Source: Sphingomonas sp. PP-F2F-A104-K0414
GTDB taxonomy: Bacteria; Pseudomonadota; Alphaproteobacteria; Sphingomonadales; Sphingomonadaceae
Direction: 5' to 3'
DNA: 64,000 nucleotides
Assembly: GCF_004340945.1 (NCBI RefSeq)
Contig: NZ_SLYD01000004.1
Location: 62,001 to 126,000, forward strand
Shown piece after piece: positions 30,354 through 39,757 of the stretch; position 1 is the stretch's first letter, and each line of letters starts with the position of its first letter. The translations under genes were made by a program, and so were the position numbers. The notes beneath the pieces are model-generated. The model was not told the origin of the DNA. It ran no database searches and worked only from the letters and a program-made list of their open reading frames with translations.

Positions 30354-32135
30354 TTACCCGATCGGCAGGTCGAGCAGCAGCTCCCGGACATAGCGGACCG
30401 GCGGCGAACCATGCGCGAGCAGCGCATCGTTGTAGCGCTTCAGGTTGAACGCCGCGCCCTCACGCTTCCTGACCTCGTCCCGCAGCGCCATATGCTCCGA
30501 ATAGCCGGTGAAATAGCTCAGCAGCTGCGTCGAGCCGAGCGACGCGCGGACCCATTTGCCCGCCGCCTCGCGCTCCTGCTGGAACGCGGTGTGCGTCATC
30601 AGCTGCATCGCCTGCTCGCGCGTCATGCCCTCGGTATGGATGCCGATGTCGAGCAGCGAGTTCGAGATCGAGCGCAGCCGCATTTTCAGCACGGTCAGCT
30701 TGAACAGCGGATCGCCGTTCAGATAGCCCTCGTCCGCCATCATCCCCTCGGCGTACACCGCCCAGCCCTCGACGAACGGCCCCGAGCCGAGCACCGCGCG
30801 CAGCGTCGACTGCGTGGCATTGGCGTGCGCGAGCTGGAGGAAATGCCCCGGCATCGCCTCGTGCACCGCCAGGTCGTGGATCATATAGTCGTTATATTCA
30901 CTCAGGAACGACGTCGCCTGCGCCTCGGTCCAGTCGTCGGGGATCGGCGACACCGCGAAAAACGTGCCGAGATTCTTCTCCAGCGGGCCCGGTGAATCGC
31001 AATAGGCGACCGCGACGCCCTGCTGGAACTTGGGCATCGTGATGATCTTCACCGGACCGTCGGGCATCCCGACCAGCCCCTTGTCGCGGACGAAGGCAGT
31101 CGCCTGCGCCAGCGCCTTGGTCGAGGCGTCGATCATGCCGTCGCGTGCAGGCCGCTTGGCGTAGGTGAGTTCGAGCGCGAGCTGGATCCCCGCCTGTTGC
31201 TGCGCATCGGAGGGCTTTTCGGGGAGCAGGAGCGCGTCCTTCTTGGCACCGAAGATCTGCCGCGCGATCGCGTACATCTGCGCGCGAGTATCGACGATCG
31301 CGGCCTGCGCACGACGCTTGATCTCGGTACGGGTCAGATCCGACTGAAGCGCAAAGCGGAGCTTCTTGTCGTAGAGCGCCGCACCAAGGCGGAAGTCGCC
31401 CTTCGCACCGGGGACGAGCGTCTTGTCGAGCCAGACCTGATGCTCGGCGACCGCCACCTTGAGTTTCACGAGCGCGGCGTCGAACCGCTTGGCGTCCGCT
31501 GCCGACAACTCGCTCTTATGCGGCGCGAGCATGCTCTCGGCGATGTCGACGATGCCGCTGTTCTGCTTCGCCACCGTCGTCGCATAGATCGAGGGCACCC
31601 GCGCAACCACGATGTTCGCGCGCGCCTGCGCCAGCAGTGCGGGAAGCGCCTCCATCCGTGCCGTCGCTGCGTTCAGGCGCTGCGGCCATGGCGCGAAATC
31701 GCGCGCGGCGAGCGAGTAGAGCGAACTGCCGGCAATGTCGTTATAGACCTGCGGATCCCACGCCCAGCCGCCGAGCGTCTCGGTGTCCCAGATGTCGTAG
31801 CGCAGCGCATTGTCGAGCAACGCCGCATCGACCTGCTCCTCGCGCGACAGGGCTTTCCGGTCGATCCGCTGGAGGTCGGCGAGCATCGGCTTCGAGAACG
31901 CCTCGCGCTTGGCGCGCCCCGCAGCCGACATGTCGGTGATCTGCGCATCGAACCGGTGATCGCCGAGCGACGTCGCCGACGACGGATTGAGCCGGGCGAG
32001 GCCATCGACATAGCGCTTCGACAGCGACGCGAACGCAGGGTTCTCGGTTTGCGCGGCCAGCACGGGCGCAGGGATCGACAAAACGGGGAGCGCCAGGATC
32101 GCGGCGCCGAGTAGCAGACGGAAATTACGCATCAT
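30354..32135 (-). CDS. Secreted DUF885 zinc-peptidase-like protein
   Basis: The 593-residue product begins with a signal peptide (MMRNFRLLLGAAILALPVLS, cleaved after VLAA) and is a DUF885 protein. These resemble M32/M3-like metallopeptidases. The putative zinc motif is HEAMPGHFLQLAH (HExxxH), with a downstream glutamate in FVEGWAVYAEGMM. The substrate is unknown. The ATG at 32135 has an AGGA site; the much longer frame to 32339 overlaps the upstream gene. It starts 13 bases after the prolyl-oligopeptidase gene, so the two exported peptidases are probably one operon. Confidence 0.88.
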   Translation of the reverse strand: MMRNFRLLLGAAILALPVLSIPAPVLAAQTENPAFASLSKRYVDGLARLNPSSATSLGDHRFDAQITDMSAAGRAKREAFSKPMLADLQRIDRKALSREEQVDAALLDNALRYDIWDTETLGGWAWDPQVYNDIAGSSLYSLAARDFAPWPQRLNAATARMEALPALLAQARANIVVARVPSIYATTVAKQNSGIVDIAESMLAPHKSELSAADAKRFDAALVKLKVAVAEHQVWLDKTLVPGAKGDFRLGAALYDKKLRFALQSDLTRTEIKRRAQAAIVDTRAQMYAIARQIFGAKKDALLLPEKPSDAQQQAGIQLALELTYAKRPARDGMIDASTKALAQATAFVRDKGLVGMPDGPVKIITMPKFQQGVAVAYCDSPGPLEKNLGTFFAVSPIPDDWTEAQATSFLSEYNDYMIHDLAVHEAMPGHFLQLAHANATQSTLRAVLGSGPFVEGWAVYAEGMMADEGYLNGDPLFKLTVLKMRLRSISNSLLDIGIHTEGMTREQAMQLMTHTAFQQEREAAGKWVRASLGSTQLLSYFTGYSEHMALRDEVRKREGAAFNLKRYNDALLAHGSPPVRYVRELLLDLPIG

Positions 32136-32148
32136 GAATTCCTGATGA

Positions 32149-34254
32149 TCAGCGCTGCGGCGCGGTGACGAGTTGCGAGTTGAGATAGACGGTAACGAGC
32201 GCCGCACGCTTGGCGTCCTCGATCTTGTCGGCGCCCGCCGCATGGCCGCCCTCGGGGTTCTCGTGATAGAAGAACGGATCGCCATACGCCTCCAAGCGCG
32301 CCGCGAATTTCCGCGCGTGGCCTGGGTGGACGCGGTCATCCTCGGTCGAGGTGTAGATGAACGGCAGCGGGTATTTCACCCCGCGCGTGAGGTTCTGATA
32401 CGGCGAGTATTTCGAGATGAACGCCCAGTCCGCCGGCTTGTCCGGGTCGCCATATTCACCCATCCACGACGCCCCCGCCGACAGATGCGAGTATTTCTGC
32501 ATGTCGAGAAGCGGTGATCCCATCACGATCGCGCCATACAGGTCCGGCCGCTGCTCCATCGCGACGCCGACCAGCAGACCGCCGTTCGACCGCCCCGACA
32601 CCGCGATCTTCCGTTTCGCGCTGACACCGGTGCGAACCAGATCGTCGCCGACCGCGTGGAGATCGTCATACGCCTTTTGCCGGTTCTCGCGCAGCGTCGC
32701 CTGATGCCAGCGCGGCCCGTATTCGCCGCCGCCACGGATGTTGGCGAGCACGAACGCGTTGCCCTCCTCGACCCAGAACAGCCCCGCCGGGCCCGACCGG
32801 TACGGCTGGTCGACCAGATAGGTCGGCGTCTGCGCATTGCGGAACCCGCCATAGGCATGGACGAGCGCAGGCACCGAGCCGGTCGTGCCCTTCTTGCGGA
32901 CGAGGAAATACGGGATCTTCGTCCCGTCCTTCGAGGTTGCGAACCGCTGTTCGACCTGCATCGTCGAGGCATCGAACCGGGCGGGCAGCGTGTCGACCGC
33001 GACCGGCTTGGCGGCGGGGCGGATGGCGTAGAGCGCGGGCGGGCTGAGGAAACTCTCGACCATCGCGAACGCGAGATCGTCTTTCCCCGCGGTCGCATCG
33101 AGATGGATCGTCGAGGATGCAGGCAGTGCCGCGACCGATTGCGTCCAGCTGCCGTCCGCATCGCGCGCGAGCGACACCAGCCGCCCGGAAACGTCGTCGA
33201 GCATCTTCACCCACAGCACCGACTTGCTCGAATCGACCTGCTCCACCGCCTGCGTCGCGGTCGGCACCAGCACCCGCTCGATCGTCGGCGCACGGCCAGC
33301 CAGCACGTCGGCGATGCTGTAGGCGACGATCGCCCCCGCCGGCACCCCGCGCCAGTCGGAGGCGAGCGTCGCGATTAGCCGGCCGTCGAGCACAGTGTTG
33401 ATCACCGCATCGTCGGGCAGCGGCGATGCCACGAGCCGTCCGTCGCTGGCGACATGGCTCCGCTTCGAATGGAAGAAATCGGTGTCGCGGACGACCAGCG
33501 GATAGCGCTGCTCGCCATCCGGAAACACGCTGACGTTGATCCCTACGTCGTCCTGCGTCGCACTGGCGATCTCGGTCGCGGCGGTCAGTGGCGTACCGCG
33601 GCGCCACAGCTTGGCGGTGCGCGGATAGCCCGACTTGGTCAGGCTGCCGGCGCCAAAGTCGGTTGCGACATACAGCGCGTCCGGCCCGGCCCAGCTCAGC
33701 CGCGTCTTGAAGATCGGCACGACGAAGCCGTCGGTCACGAACTTGCCCGAAGGAATATCGAACTCGCGCTCGACCACTGCATCGCCGCCGCCGTCCGACA
33801 GCGCGACCATGCAACGGTCATAAGACGGCGAACGACACGTCACGCCCTTCCACACCCAGCTCTTGCCCTCCGCCTTGCCCAGCGCATCGACGTCGATCAG
33901 CGTCCGCCAGACCGGCTTGCCGCCGGTGAACGACGCCAGCGACGCGACCCGCCACAGGCCCCGCACGTTGGTCTTGTCCTGCCACAGGTTGAGCACCTGG
34001 TCGCCGAGCTCGTCGTCGGGCGTCGCGATCTGGCGGTCGGCCTGCAACAGGTCGAGCGCGCGCTGGCGGTAGCGCGCAAAGCCCGGCTTCGCCTCCAGCG
34101 CAGCGAGCGACCGCGTGTTCCACTGCTTCACCGTCTCCAATGCACGCGCGCCGTGAATATCCTCGAGATACATGTTCGGATCGACGGCTGGCGTCTGGGC
34201 GATCACGCTCGTCGACAATGCGAGAAGAGCGAGAAGAGGCAGGCGGAGGGACAT
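32149..34254 (-). CDS. Prolyl oligopeptidase family serine peptidase (S9), exported
   Basis: The 701-residue product starts MSLRLPLLALLALSTSVIAQ, a signal peptide. It contains the S9 architecture: an N-terminal beta-propeller (about residues 60-400) and a C-terminal alpha/beta hydrolase domain. The catalytic serine lies in VSGRSNGGLLVG, the aspartate in STEDDRVHPGHA and the histidine in NPEGGHAAG. Such enzymes cut short proline-containing peptides. It is immediately upstream of the DUF885 gene on the same strand, suggesting joint periplasmic peptide degradation. Confidence 0.92.
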   Translation of the reverse strand: MSLRLPLLALLALSTSVIAQTPAVDPNMYLEDIHGARALETVKQWNTRSLAALEAKPGFARYRQRALDLLQADRQIATPDDELGDQVLNLWQDKTNVRGLWRVASLASFTGGKPVWRTLIDVDALGKAEGKSWVWKGVTCRSPSYDRCMVALSDGGGDAVVEREFDIPSGKFVTDGFVVPIFKTRLSWAGPDALYVATDFGAGSLTKSGYPRTAKLWRRGTPLTAATEIASATQDDVGINVSVFPDGEQRYPLVVRDTDFFHSKRSHVASDGRLVASPLPDDAVINTVLDGRLIATLASDWRGVPAGAIVAYSIADVLAGRAPTIERVLVPTATQAVEQVDSSKSVLWVKMLDDVSGRLVSLARDADGSWTQSVAALPASSTIHLDATAGKDDLAFAMVESFLSPPALYAIRPAAKPVAVDTLPARFDASTMQVEQRFATSKDGTKIPYFLVRKKGTTGSVPALVHAYGGFRNAQTPTYLVDQPYRSGPAGLFWVEEGNAFVLANIRGGGEYGPRWHQATLRENRQKAYDDLHAVGDDLVRTGVSAKRKIAVSGRSNGGLLVGVAMEQRPDLYGAIVMGSPLLDMQKYSHLSAGASWMGEYGDPDKPADWAFISKYSPYQNLTRGVKYPLPFIYTSTEDDRVHPGHARKFAARLEAYGDPFFYHENPEGGHAAGADKIEDAKRAALVTVYLNSQLVTAPQR

Positions 34255-34352
34255 CGTCGGACTTTCTGTAATCGGTCGCGCATCCTTAGGCACAAGGAAT
34301 GACTTCGTCACCGGTAGCGCCGTATAAGGTCCGCAAAACATAGGAGAGGATT

Positions 34353-35537
34353 ATGGCCGTGGCCCCGAAGACTGCGCCGCATTTCGGCGATTACCAGAAC
34401 GCGATTTACTTCGCCGGGCTGAACGGCGTGGTGCCGAGCGTGCCGGTCGATTTCGCGACGCTGGAGGCACGCGCGTCCGCGGCCTTGCCCCCCGCGACGC
34501 TTGCCTATCTCCAGGGCGGCTGCGGCGACGAGCATACCCAGCGTCACAATGCCGATGCCTTCGCACATTGGGGAATGACGCCGCGGATGATGGTCGACTG
34601 CACCCGCCGCGATCTGTCGATCGAGTTGTTCGGGATGACGCTGCCGACGCCGCTGTTCATGGCCCCGGTCGGGATCAACGGGATCTGCACGCAGGATGGC
34701 CATGGCGATATCGCCGCGGCACAGGCGGCGGCGATCACCGGCGTACCCTTGTGCCAGTCGACGCTGTCGAACGATCCGCTCGAAGACGTCGCCGCGCGGT
34801 TCGGCGACACCCCCGGGTTCTTCCAGCTCTACACACCGAAGAACGATGCGCTGACCGAAAGCTTAGTGCGCCGTGCCGAAGCCGCCGGGTACAAGGCGAT
34901 CGTCGTGACGCTAGACACCTGGGTAACCGGCTGGCGCCCGCGCGACCTCAACACCGCGAACTTCCCGCAGCTCCGCGGCCAAGTGCTCGCCAATTATTTC
35001 AGCGACCCGGTATTCCGCGCGATGCTCGAGCGCCCGCCCGAGGAGGACGGCGCGGCAGCGGTCCGGCAATGGGCAGGCGTGTTCGGCAAGGTACTGACCT
35101 GGGCCGACATGCCCTGGCTGCGCTCGCTGACCAAATTGCCGCTGGTCTTGAAAGGCATCTGCCACCCCGACGATGCACGCCGCGCGATCGATGCGGGCGC
35201 CGACGCGATCTATTGCTCGAACCATGGCGGGCGGCAGGCGAATGGCGGGATCGCCGCGATCGACATGCTGCCTGAAATCGTAGCGGCGTCGGGCGCGACG
35301 CCGGTGCTGTTCGATTCCGGCGTGCGGTCGGGCACCGACATGGTGAAGGCGCTCGCGCTCGGTGCCACCGCGGTCGGGGTCGGCCGCCCCTATGCCTACG
35401 GCCTCGCGTTGGGCGGCGCGACAGGCGCGGCGCATGTGTTAAAATGCCTGCTAGCGGAGGCGGACCTGCTGATGGCGGTCAACGGCTACCCGACGATCGC
35501 CGACGTCCGCGCCGCCGGTGCCACACGCCAGCACTGA
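34353..35537 (+). CDS. FMN-dependent 2-hydroxyacid oxidase/monooxygenase (LldD family)
   Basis: The 394-residue product belongs to the FMN-dependent alpha-hydroxy-acid dehydrogenase family, most like lactate 2-monooxygenases. The sequence starts with HFGDYQNAIYFAGLNGVVPS. It contains FMN-contact segments LFMAPVGINGICTQDGHGD and PLVLKGICHPDDA, and the catalytic histidine and arginine in CSNHGGRQANGG. It ends with the ring-phosphate loop VLFDSGVRSGTD and VGRPYAYGL. The enzyme would oxidise a 2-hydroxyacid in the cytosol; lactate is the likely substrate but not certain. The gene is divergent from the peptidase operon. Confidence 0.85.
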   Translation: MAVAPKTAPHFGDYQNAIYFAGLNGVVPSVPVDFATLEARASAALPPATLAYLQGGCGDEHTQRHNADAFAHWGMTPRMMVDCTRRDLSIELFGMTLPTPLFMAPVGINGICTQDGHGDIAAAQAAAITGVPLCQSTLSNDPLEDVAARFGDTPGFFQLYTPKNDALTESLVRRAEAAGYKAIVVTLDTWVTGWRPRDLNTANFPQLRGQVLANYFSDPVFRAMLERPPEEDGAAAVRQWAGVFGKVLTWADMPWLRSLTKLPLVLKGICHPDDARRAIDAGADAIYCSNHGGRQANGGIAAIDMLPEIVAASGATPVLFDSGVRSGTDMVKALALGATAVGVGRPYAYGLALGGATGAAHVLKCLLAEADLLMAVNGYPTIADVRAAGATRQH

Positions 35538-35539
35538 CC

Positions 35540-35565
35540 GATCCTCCCCCGCCAAGCGGGGGATC
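35540..35565. repeat. Short CTCCCCC/GGGGGAT palindrome, copy 5
   Basis: The hairpin GATCCTCCCCCGCCAAGCGG lies in the 26-base gap between two convergent genes and is an abbreviated, slightly diverged copy of the repeat at 524-547. Confidence 0.65.
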
Positions 35566-35995
35566 AGCTACTGTGATCGGCAATGATCTGCCACGCTGTA
35601 CCACGCCGCGCGAAGACCAACGTCGTCATGCCGCTTTCGGTCGTCGATGGCCCAGTCAGCGTCCAGCGCGCGAACAGCATCGCGTGACGCGGATCGATCC
35701 CGCGCATCTCCAGGAATGCGAACGACAGCGTGCCGCGCGCATTGCCGACGCCGCGAAAACTCGGTCGGTATTTTTCGGCGATCGCCGGCTTGCCACGCAG
35801 CAATCCCTTCGGCGTTACGAACACCGCATCATCGGCGTACACCGCCATGAACCGCGCGAGATCACCCGCATTCCACCCCGCCGCGCTTGCCTCCATCGCC
35901 TGGCGTATCGCGGTCTCGGCGGGCACGGGCGCCGCCGCCGTGGCCGTGGCCGTGGCAGCGATCAGCGCGAAGGGAACGATCAAGGCCTGCATCAT
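35564..35995 (-). CDS. Exported SnoaL/DUF4440-like small protein
   Basis: The 143-residue product begins with a signal peptide (MMQALIVPFALIAATATATA, cleaved near AAAP). The mature part has the NTF2/SnoaL-like cone fold pattern: AIRQAMEASAAGWNAGDLARFMAVYADDAVFVTP, then RWTLTGPSTTESGMTTLVF and the terminal strand AWQIIADHSS. Such proteins are often hydrolases, isomerases or ligand binders; none is assignable. The ATG at 35995 overlaps the stop of the GGDEF/EAL gene (ATGA), so the two are coupled. Confidence 0.75.
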   Translation of the reverse strand: MMQALIVPFALIAATATATAAAPVPAETAIRQAMEASAAGWNAGDLARFMAVYADDAVFVTPKGLLRGKPAIAEKYRPSFRGVGNARGTLSFAFLEMRGIDPRHAMLFARWTLTGPSTTESGMTTLVFARRGTAWQIIADHSS

Positions 35996-37674
35996 TCCCT
36001 CGCCATCAGTTCGAGCAACCCCGCCTCGCCGACCGGTTCGGACAGCAGGAACCCCTGATACAAGCTGCACCCTCCCGCGGCGAGCAATTCGAGTTGCGAC
36101 GGCGTCTCCACCCCTTCGGCGACCACCGCAAGCCCGAGTGAGCGCGCCATCGTGATCGCACCCGCCACCACCACGCGGTCACGCGCGCTGCCGTCGATAT
36201 CGCGCACCAGCGACTTGTCGATCTTCACGTAATCGAGTGGCAGCGACTTCAGATAGGCGAGGCTCGAATAGCCCGTCCCGAAATCGTCGATCGCAACGCG
36301 ACACCCTGCCCCCCGCAGTTCGGCAAGCAAGGCAGACGCCGCCGCCAGATCCTCGATCAGCCCCGTCTCGGTAATCTCGACGGTCAGCCGCCCCCGCGGA
36401 AACCCGCTCTCGTCGATCCGCGCGAGGAACAGCGCCGCAAACCCCGGTCGCGTGATATCCGCCGCAGTCAGGTTGAGCGACACGCGCAGCGTTCCCAGAG
36501 CCTCCGGCCACGCCACCGCACGCGCGAGCACCAGTCGCTGGATATGATCCGACAACGCGATGCCGAGGTCCGCGCGATCGGCGGCATCGAACAGTGTATC
36601 CGCCCCGAGCGGCCCCAAGGTCCGGTGGTTCCACCGTGCCAGCGCCTCGACCCCGGTGATCCTGCCGCTCGCAATCTCGACCTGCGGCTGCCAGCGCAGA
36701 TCGATCTCGTCGCGTTCGATCGCGTGGTGCAGGTCGATCGCGAGCGCATCGATCGGCGCGACGCCATCTGGCAGCGCGACGTGGAGCACCGACCCGTCGC
36801 TCGCCTTCGCCTCCGCCAGCGCCTCGCTCGCCCGCCGCAGCAGCGCCGCCGCATCGTCGCCCGGCTGGCGCTGTGCCACGCCAAACCGGCAGCCGAGCAC
36901 CGCACGCGTATCCGCCACCCGGAACGGCCGTGCGAGCGCCGCATCGAGCGCGGTGATCGCCGCGGTCACCGCAGCCCCCGACGCCTCGATCGCCAGCGCG
37001 AATTCGGACCCGCCAAGCCGCGCGACGATCGAATCGACACCGATCGCAGCATGAGCGATCGTCTCGGTCCGGCGCACCGCCGCCTCGATCAGCGCATCGA
37101 CCGCGGGCCGGCCATGCGCGGCATTGACGATATCGAGCCGCGACAGCGACACCAGCACCACCGCAACGGGTAGGTCGGCGGCGATACGCCCGACGATCCA
37201 GCGGCGGACATCACCGGTCTCGCGGTCGTACAACGACACGCCGGGGATCCTGCGCCGATCGATCGCGCTGCCTGCGGTGCGCACCGCATGGCGGCCGGCA
37301 AACCGCAACGCCTGGACGAGTTCGCCGTCACTCGCCGGGCTCGTGAGGAACTGCGTCGCGCCCGCATCGAAGAACTCGCCGACCGCGCCGACGTCGCCGC
37401 GCGACACCAGCACCAGCAGCGCGGCGCCATTGGTCGCGATCAGCCCGCCCAGCGCCAGCGTCGCCGCCAGCCCCTCTTCGAACGCGCCACGTGCGTCGAT
37501 CAGCGCGACCACCGCACCGCTCGCCATAAAGCGGCTTTCGATCGCTTCGGCATCGCTCACGACCTGCGCATGCCAGTCCGCGCTGACCCCTGCGCATGCC
37601 AAAATCTCTGCGATTTCACCGCGTTGACGGAACGATACCGCGAACAGCGTCGTTGCCGTCTGCATGTCTTCCAT
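35992..37674 (-). CDS. Cyclic-di-GMP phosphodiesterase with degenerate GGDEF domain
   Basis: From the ATG at 37674 the product has about 560 residues. An N-terminal receiver-like domain (about 1-125, with ALIDARGAFEEG and LLVLVSRGDVG) precedes a GGDEF domain whose signature reads ARLGGSEFALAIE. Serine replaces the metal-binding aspartate, so cyclase activity is unlikely. The EAL domain is intact: GVEALARWNH, LNLTAADI, VEITETGLIED, DDFGTGYSSLAYLKSLPLDY and AEGVETPSQ. It should hydrolyse c-di-GMP. The start is uncertain: ATGs at 37695, 37674 and 37665 are close together, and longer frames run into moaA. The SnoaL-like gene is coupled downstream. Confidence 0.85.
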   Translation of the reverse strand: MEDMQTATTLFAVSFRQRGEIAEILACAGVSADWHAQVVSDAEAIESRFMASGAVVALIDARGAFEEGLAATLALGGLIATNGAALLVLVSRGDVGAVGEFFDAGATQFLTSPASDGELVQALRFAGRHAVRTAGSAIDRRRIPGVSLYDRETGDVRRWIVGRIAADLPVAVVLVSLSRLDIVNAAHGRPAVDALIEAAVRRTETIAHAAIGVDSIVARLGGSEFALAIEASGAAVTAAITALDAALARPFRVADTRAVLGCRFGVAQRQPGDDAAALLRRASEALAEAKASDGSVLHVALPDGVAPIDALAIDLHHAIERDEIDLRWQPQVEIASGRITGVEALARWNHRTLGPLGADTLFDAADRADLGIALSDHIQRLVLARAVAWPEALGTLRVSLNLTAADITRPGFAALFLARIDESGFPRGRLTVEITETGLIEDLAAASALLAELRGAGCRVAIDDFGTGYSSLAYLKSLPLDYVKIDKSLVRDIDGSARDRVVVAGAITMARSLGLAVVAEGVETPSQLELLAAGGCSLYQGFLLSEPVGEAGLLELMARE

Positions 37675-37789
37675 ATCCGTCGCACCCTGCTCCATCGGTG
37701 CGAGCCTAGCTGGCGTATCGCCCCCCGCCAATCCATTACCAGCCGATCCGGCCTTGTTCCCGGGACAGTCCGGTCCTAGCTCTGAAGGC

Positions 37790-38818
37790 ATGACGCTCGC
37801 GCCCGCCCTCAACCAGAAGCCGTTGCGCGACACGCATGGTCGTACGATCAAGTATCTGCGGATTTCGGTCACCGATCGCTGTGACCTGCGCTGCCGCTAC
37901 TGCATGTCGGAGAAGATGACGTTCCTGCCGCGATCGAAGCTGTTGAGCCTCGAAGAGATCGCGATCATCGCCGAGCGCTTCATTGCGCGTGGCGTAACCA
38001 AGATCCGTCTTTCCGGCGGTGAACCCCTCGTGCGGCGCGATGTCGCCGAACTGGTCCAGCGGCTTGGCCACAACATCGGCGCCAATGGACAAGGGGGGGG
38101 TCTCGAAGAGCTGACGATGACCACCAACGGCACGCGCCTCGCGCAGCATGCCGAAGCGATGGTCGATGCGGGCATCCGCCGCGTGAACGTCAGCATGGAC
38201 AGCCGCGACCCTGAGCGCTTCCGCTACATCACCCGCCACGGTGACGTGTCGCAGGTGATCGGCGGCATCTACGCGGCGCGTGATGCAGGGCTGGCGATCA
38301 AGATCAACATGGTCGCGCTGAAGGGCTTCAACGAGGACGAGATCGCGCCGATGCTGGCCTGGTGCCGCGACGAAGGCTTCGACCTGTCGCTGATCGAGAC
38401 GATGCCGCTCGGCGCGATCGATGAGGATCGCACCGACCGCTTCCTGCCGCTGACCAAGGTGTTCGAAGACCTCGGGCAGCAGTTCACGCTCGCCCGCGAC
38501 GCGCACAAGACGGGCGGCCCGGCACGCTACTGGAATGTCGACGGCACGCGCACGCGCCTCGGGTTGATCTCGCCGCTGACCGCCAATTTCTGCGACGGCT
38601 GCAACCGCGTCCGCCTGACCACCGAAGGCAAGCTGTACATGTGCCTAGGCCATGACGATCAGGTCGATCTCAAGGCCGCGCTGCGCGAAGGCGGCACCGC
38701 TGGCCTCGACGAGGCGATCGACGCCGGCCTGTTCGCCAAGCCGAAAGCGCACGACTTCCGCATTGGCCAGGGCGAAGGCCCCGCAGTCGCGCGCCACATG
38801 AGCGTCACCGGCGGATGA
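37790..38818 (+). CDS. moaA: GTP 3',8-cyclase MoaA
   Basis: MoaA is the radical-SAM enzyme that starts molybdenum-cofactor synthesis by converting GTP to (8S)-3',8-cyclo-7,8-dihydroguanosine triphosphate. The 342-residue product has the N-terminal radical-SAM cluster motif CDLRCRYC (Cys31, Cys35, Cys38), KIRLSGGEPLVRRD, and the C-terminal second cluster FCDGCNRVRLT...LYMCLG. It ends in the double-glycine tail (SVTGG). The ATG at 37790 is used because extra upstream residues overlap the divergent gene. A run of eight G bases occurs at 38093-38100. The stop overlaps nadK by ATGA. Confidence 0.94.
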   Translation: MTLAPALNQKPLRDTHGRTIKYLRISVTDRCDLRCRYCMSEKMTFLPRSKLLSLEEIAIIAERFIARGVTKIRLSGGEPLVRRDVAELVQRLGHNIGANGQGGGLEELTMTTNGTRLAQHAEAMVDAGIRRVNVSMDSRDPERFRYITRHGDVSQVIGGIYAARDAGLAIKINMVALKGFNEDEIAPMLAWCRDEGFDLSLIETMPLGAIDEDRTDRFLPLTKVFEDLGQQFTLARDAHKTGGPARYWNVDGTRTRLGLISPLTANFCDGCNRVRLTTEGKLYMCLGHDDQVDLKAALREGGTAGLDEAIDAGLFAKPKAHDFRIGQGEGPAVARHMSVTGG

Positions 38819-39594
38819 GCCGATACGAGCGGCGGGCGCTGGTCGCGTCCAACACCCCGCCCGCTCGTGCCGCTGAGGCCCAGCTCGCCGACATGGCCGA
38901 CTGGGTGCCTGTCGAAGACGCCGACGTGATCATCGCGCTCGGCGGCGACGGCTTCATGCTCCAAACGCTTCACGCGATGCTGGAGCGCCGCAAGCCGCCT
39001 GTGCCGGTATTCGGAATGAACCTCGGCACGGTCGGCTTCCTGATGAACGAATGGCGCCACCACGGCCTTACGGACCGTCTCGAGCGCGCGAAACCGTTCA
39101 AGGTCGTCCCGCTCAGCATGACCGCGCTCGGCGTCGACGGGCGCACGCACACGCTTCCCGCGATCAACGAGGTATCGTTCCTGCGCGAAACCCGCCAGAC
39201 CGCGAACCTCGAAGTGACGGTGAACGACCGCATCGTCCTGCCCGAACTCGCCTGTGACGGCATCCTCGTCGCCACCCCCGCGGGTTCGACCGCGTACAAC
39301 CTCTCCGCGCATGGTCCGATCCTGCCGCTCGGTTCGGGGATGATCGCGCTGACCCCGATCAGCCCGTTCCGCCCGCGGCGCTGGCGCGGCGCGATCCTGC
39401 CCGACAAGGCGCGCATCGGCATCCGCGTGCTCGATCCCGGCAAGCGCCCCGTCTCCGCGGTCGCCGACCAGCGCGAGATCCGCGACGTCGCGCAGGTCGA
39501 CATCTGCATGGATCGCGCGCGCGAACTGACGCTGCTGTTCGATCCCGAGCACGCGCTCGACGATCGGATCACGATGGAACAGTTCGTCTCCTGA
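38815..39594 (+). CDS. nadK: NAD kinase
   Basis: NadK phosphorylates NAD to NADP in the cytosol. The 259-residue product has the GGDG ATP-binding motif in IIALGGDGFMLQTLH, the MNLGTVGFLMNEW segment, the NE motif in LPAINEVSF, and the conserved DGILVATPAGSTAYNLSAHGP loop. The start codon overlaps the moaA stop (ATGA). The size is normal for short alphaproteobacterial NAD kinases. Confidence 0.94.
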   Translation: MSRYERRALVASNTPPARAAEAQLADMADWVPVEDADVIIALGGDGFMLQTLHAMLERRKPPVPVFGMNLGTVGFLMNEWRHHGLTDRLERAKPFKVVPLSMTALGVDGRTHTLPAINEVSFLRETRQTANLEVTVNDRIVLPELACDGILVATPAGSTAYNLSAHGPILPLGSGMIALTPISPFRPRRWRGAILPDKARIGIRVLDPGKRPVSAVADQREIRDVAQVDICMDRARELTLLFDPEHALDDRITMEQFVS

Positions 39595-39682
39595 CCGTGA
39601 TTTATCGCGGACTTTGCATTTTTGCGGAGAAACCTGCTTGCATCGTCCGACTGGCCGTTTATAGAGCCGCCTCCGGCAACGT

Positions 39683-39757
39683 TCCCTGATAGCTCAGCGG
39701 TAGAGCTCTCGACTGTTAATCGAGTGGCCGTAGGTTCGAATCCTACTCAGGGAGCCA
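39683..39757 (+). tRNA. tRNA-Asn (anticodon GTT)
   Basis: The 75-base gene begins TCCCTGATAGCTCAGCGGTA, has the anticodon loop CTGTTAA (GTT), a GTAGGTTCGAATCCTAC T-arm and an acceptor strand TCAGGGA with G discriminator and encoded CCA. A T-run follows the gene. The unexplained paralog region begins just downstream. Confidence 0.96.
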
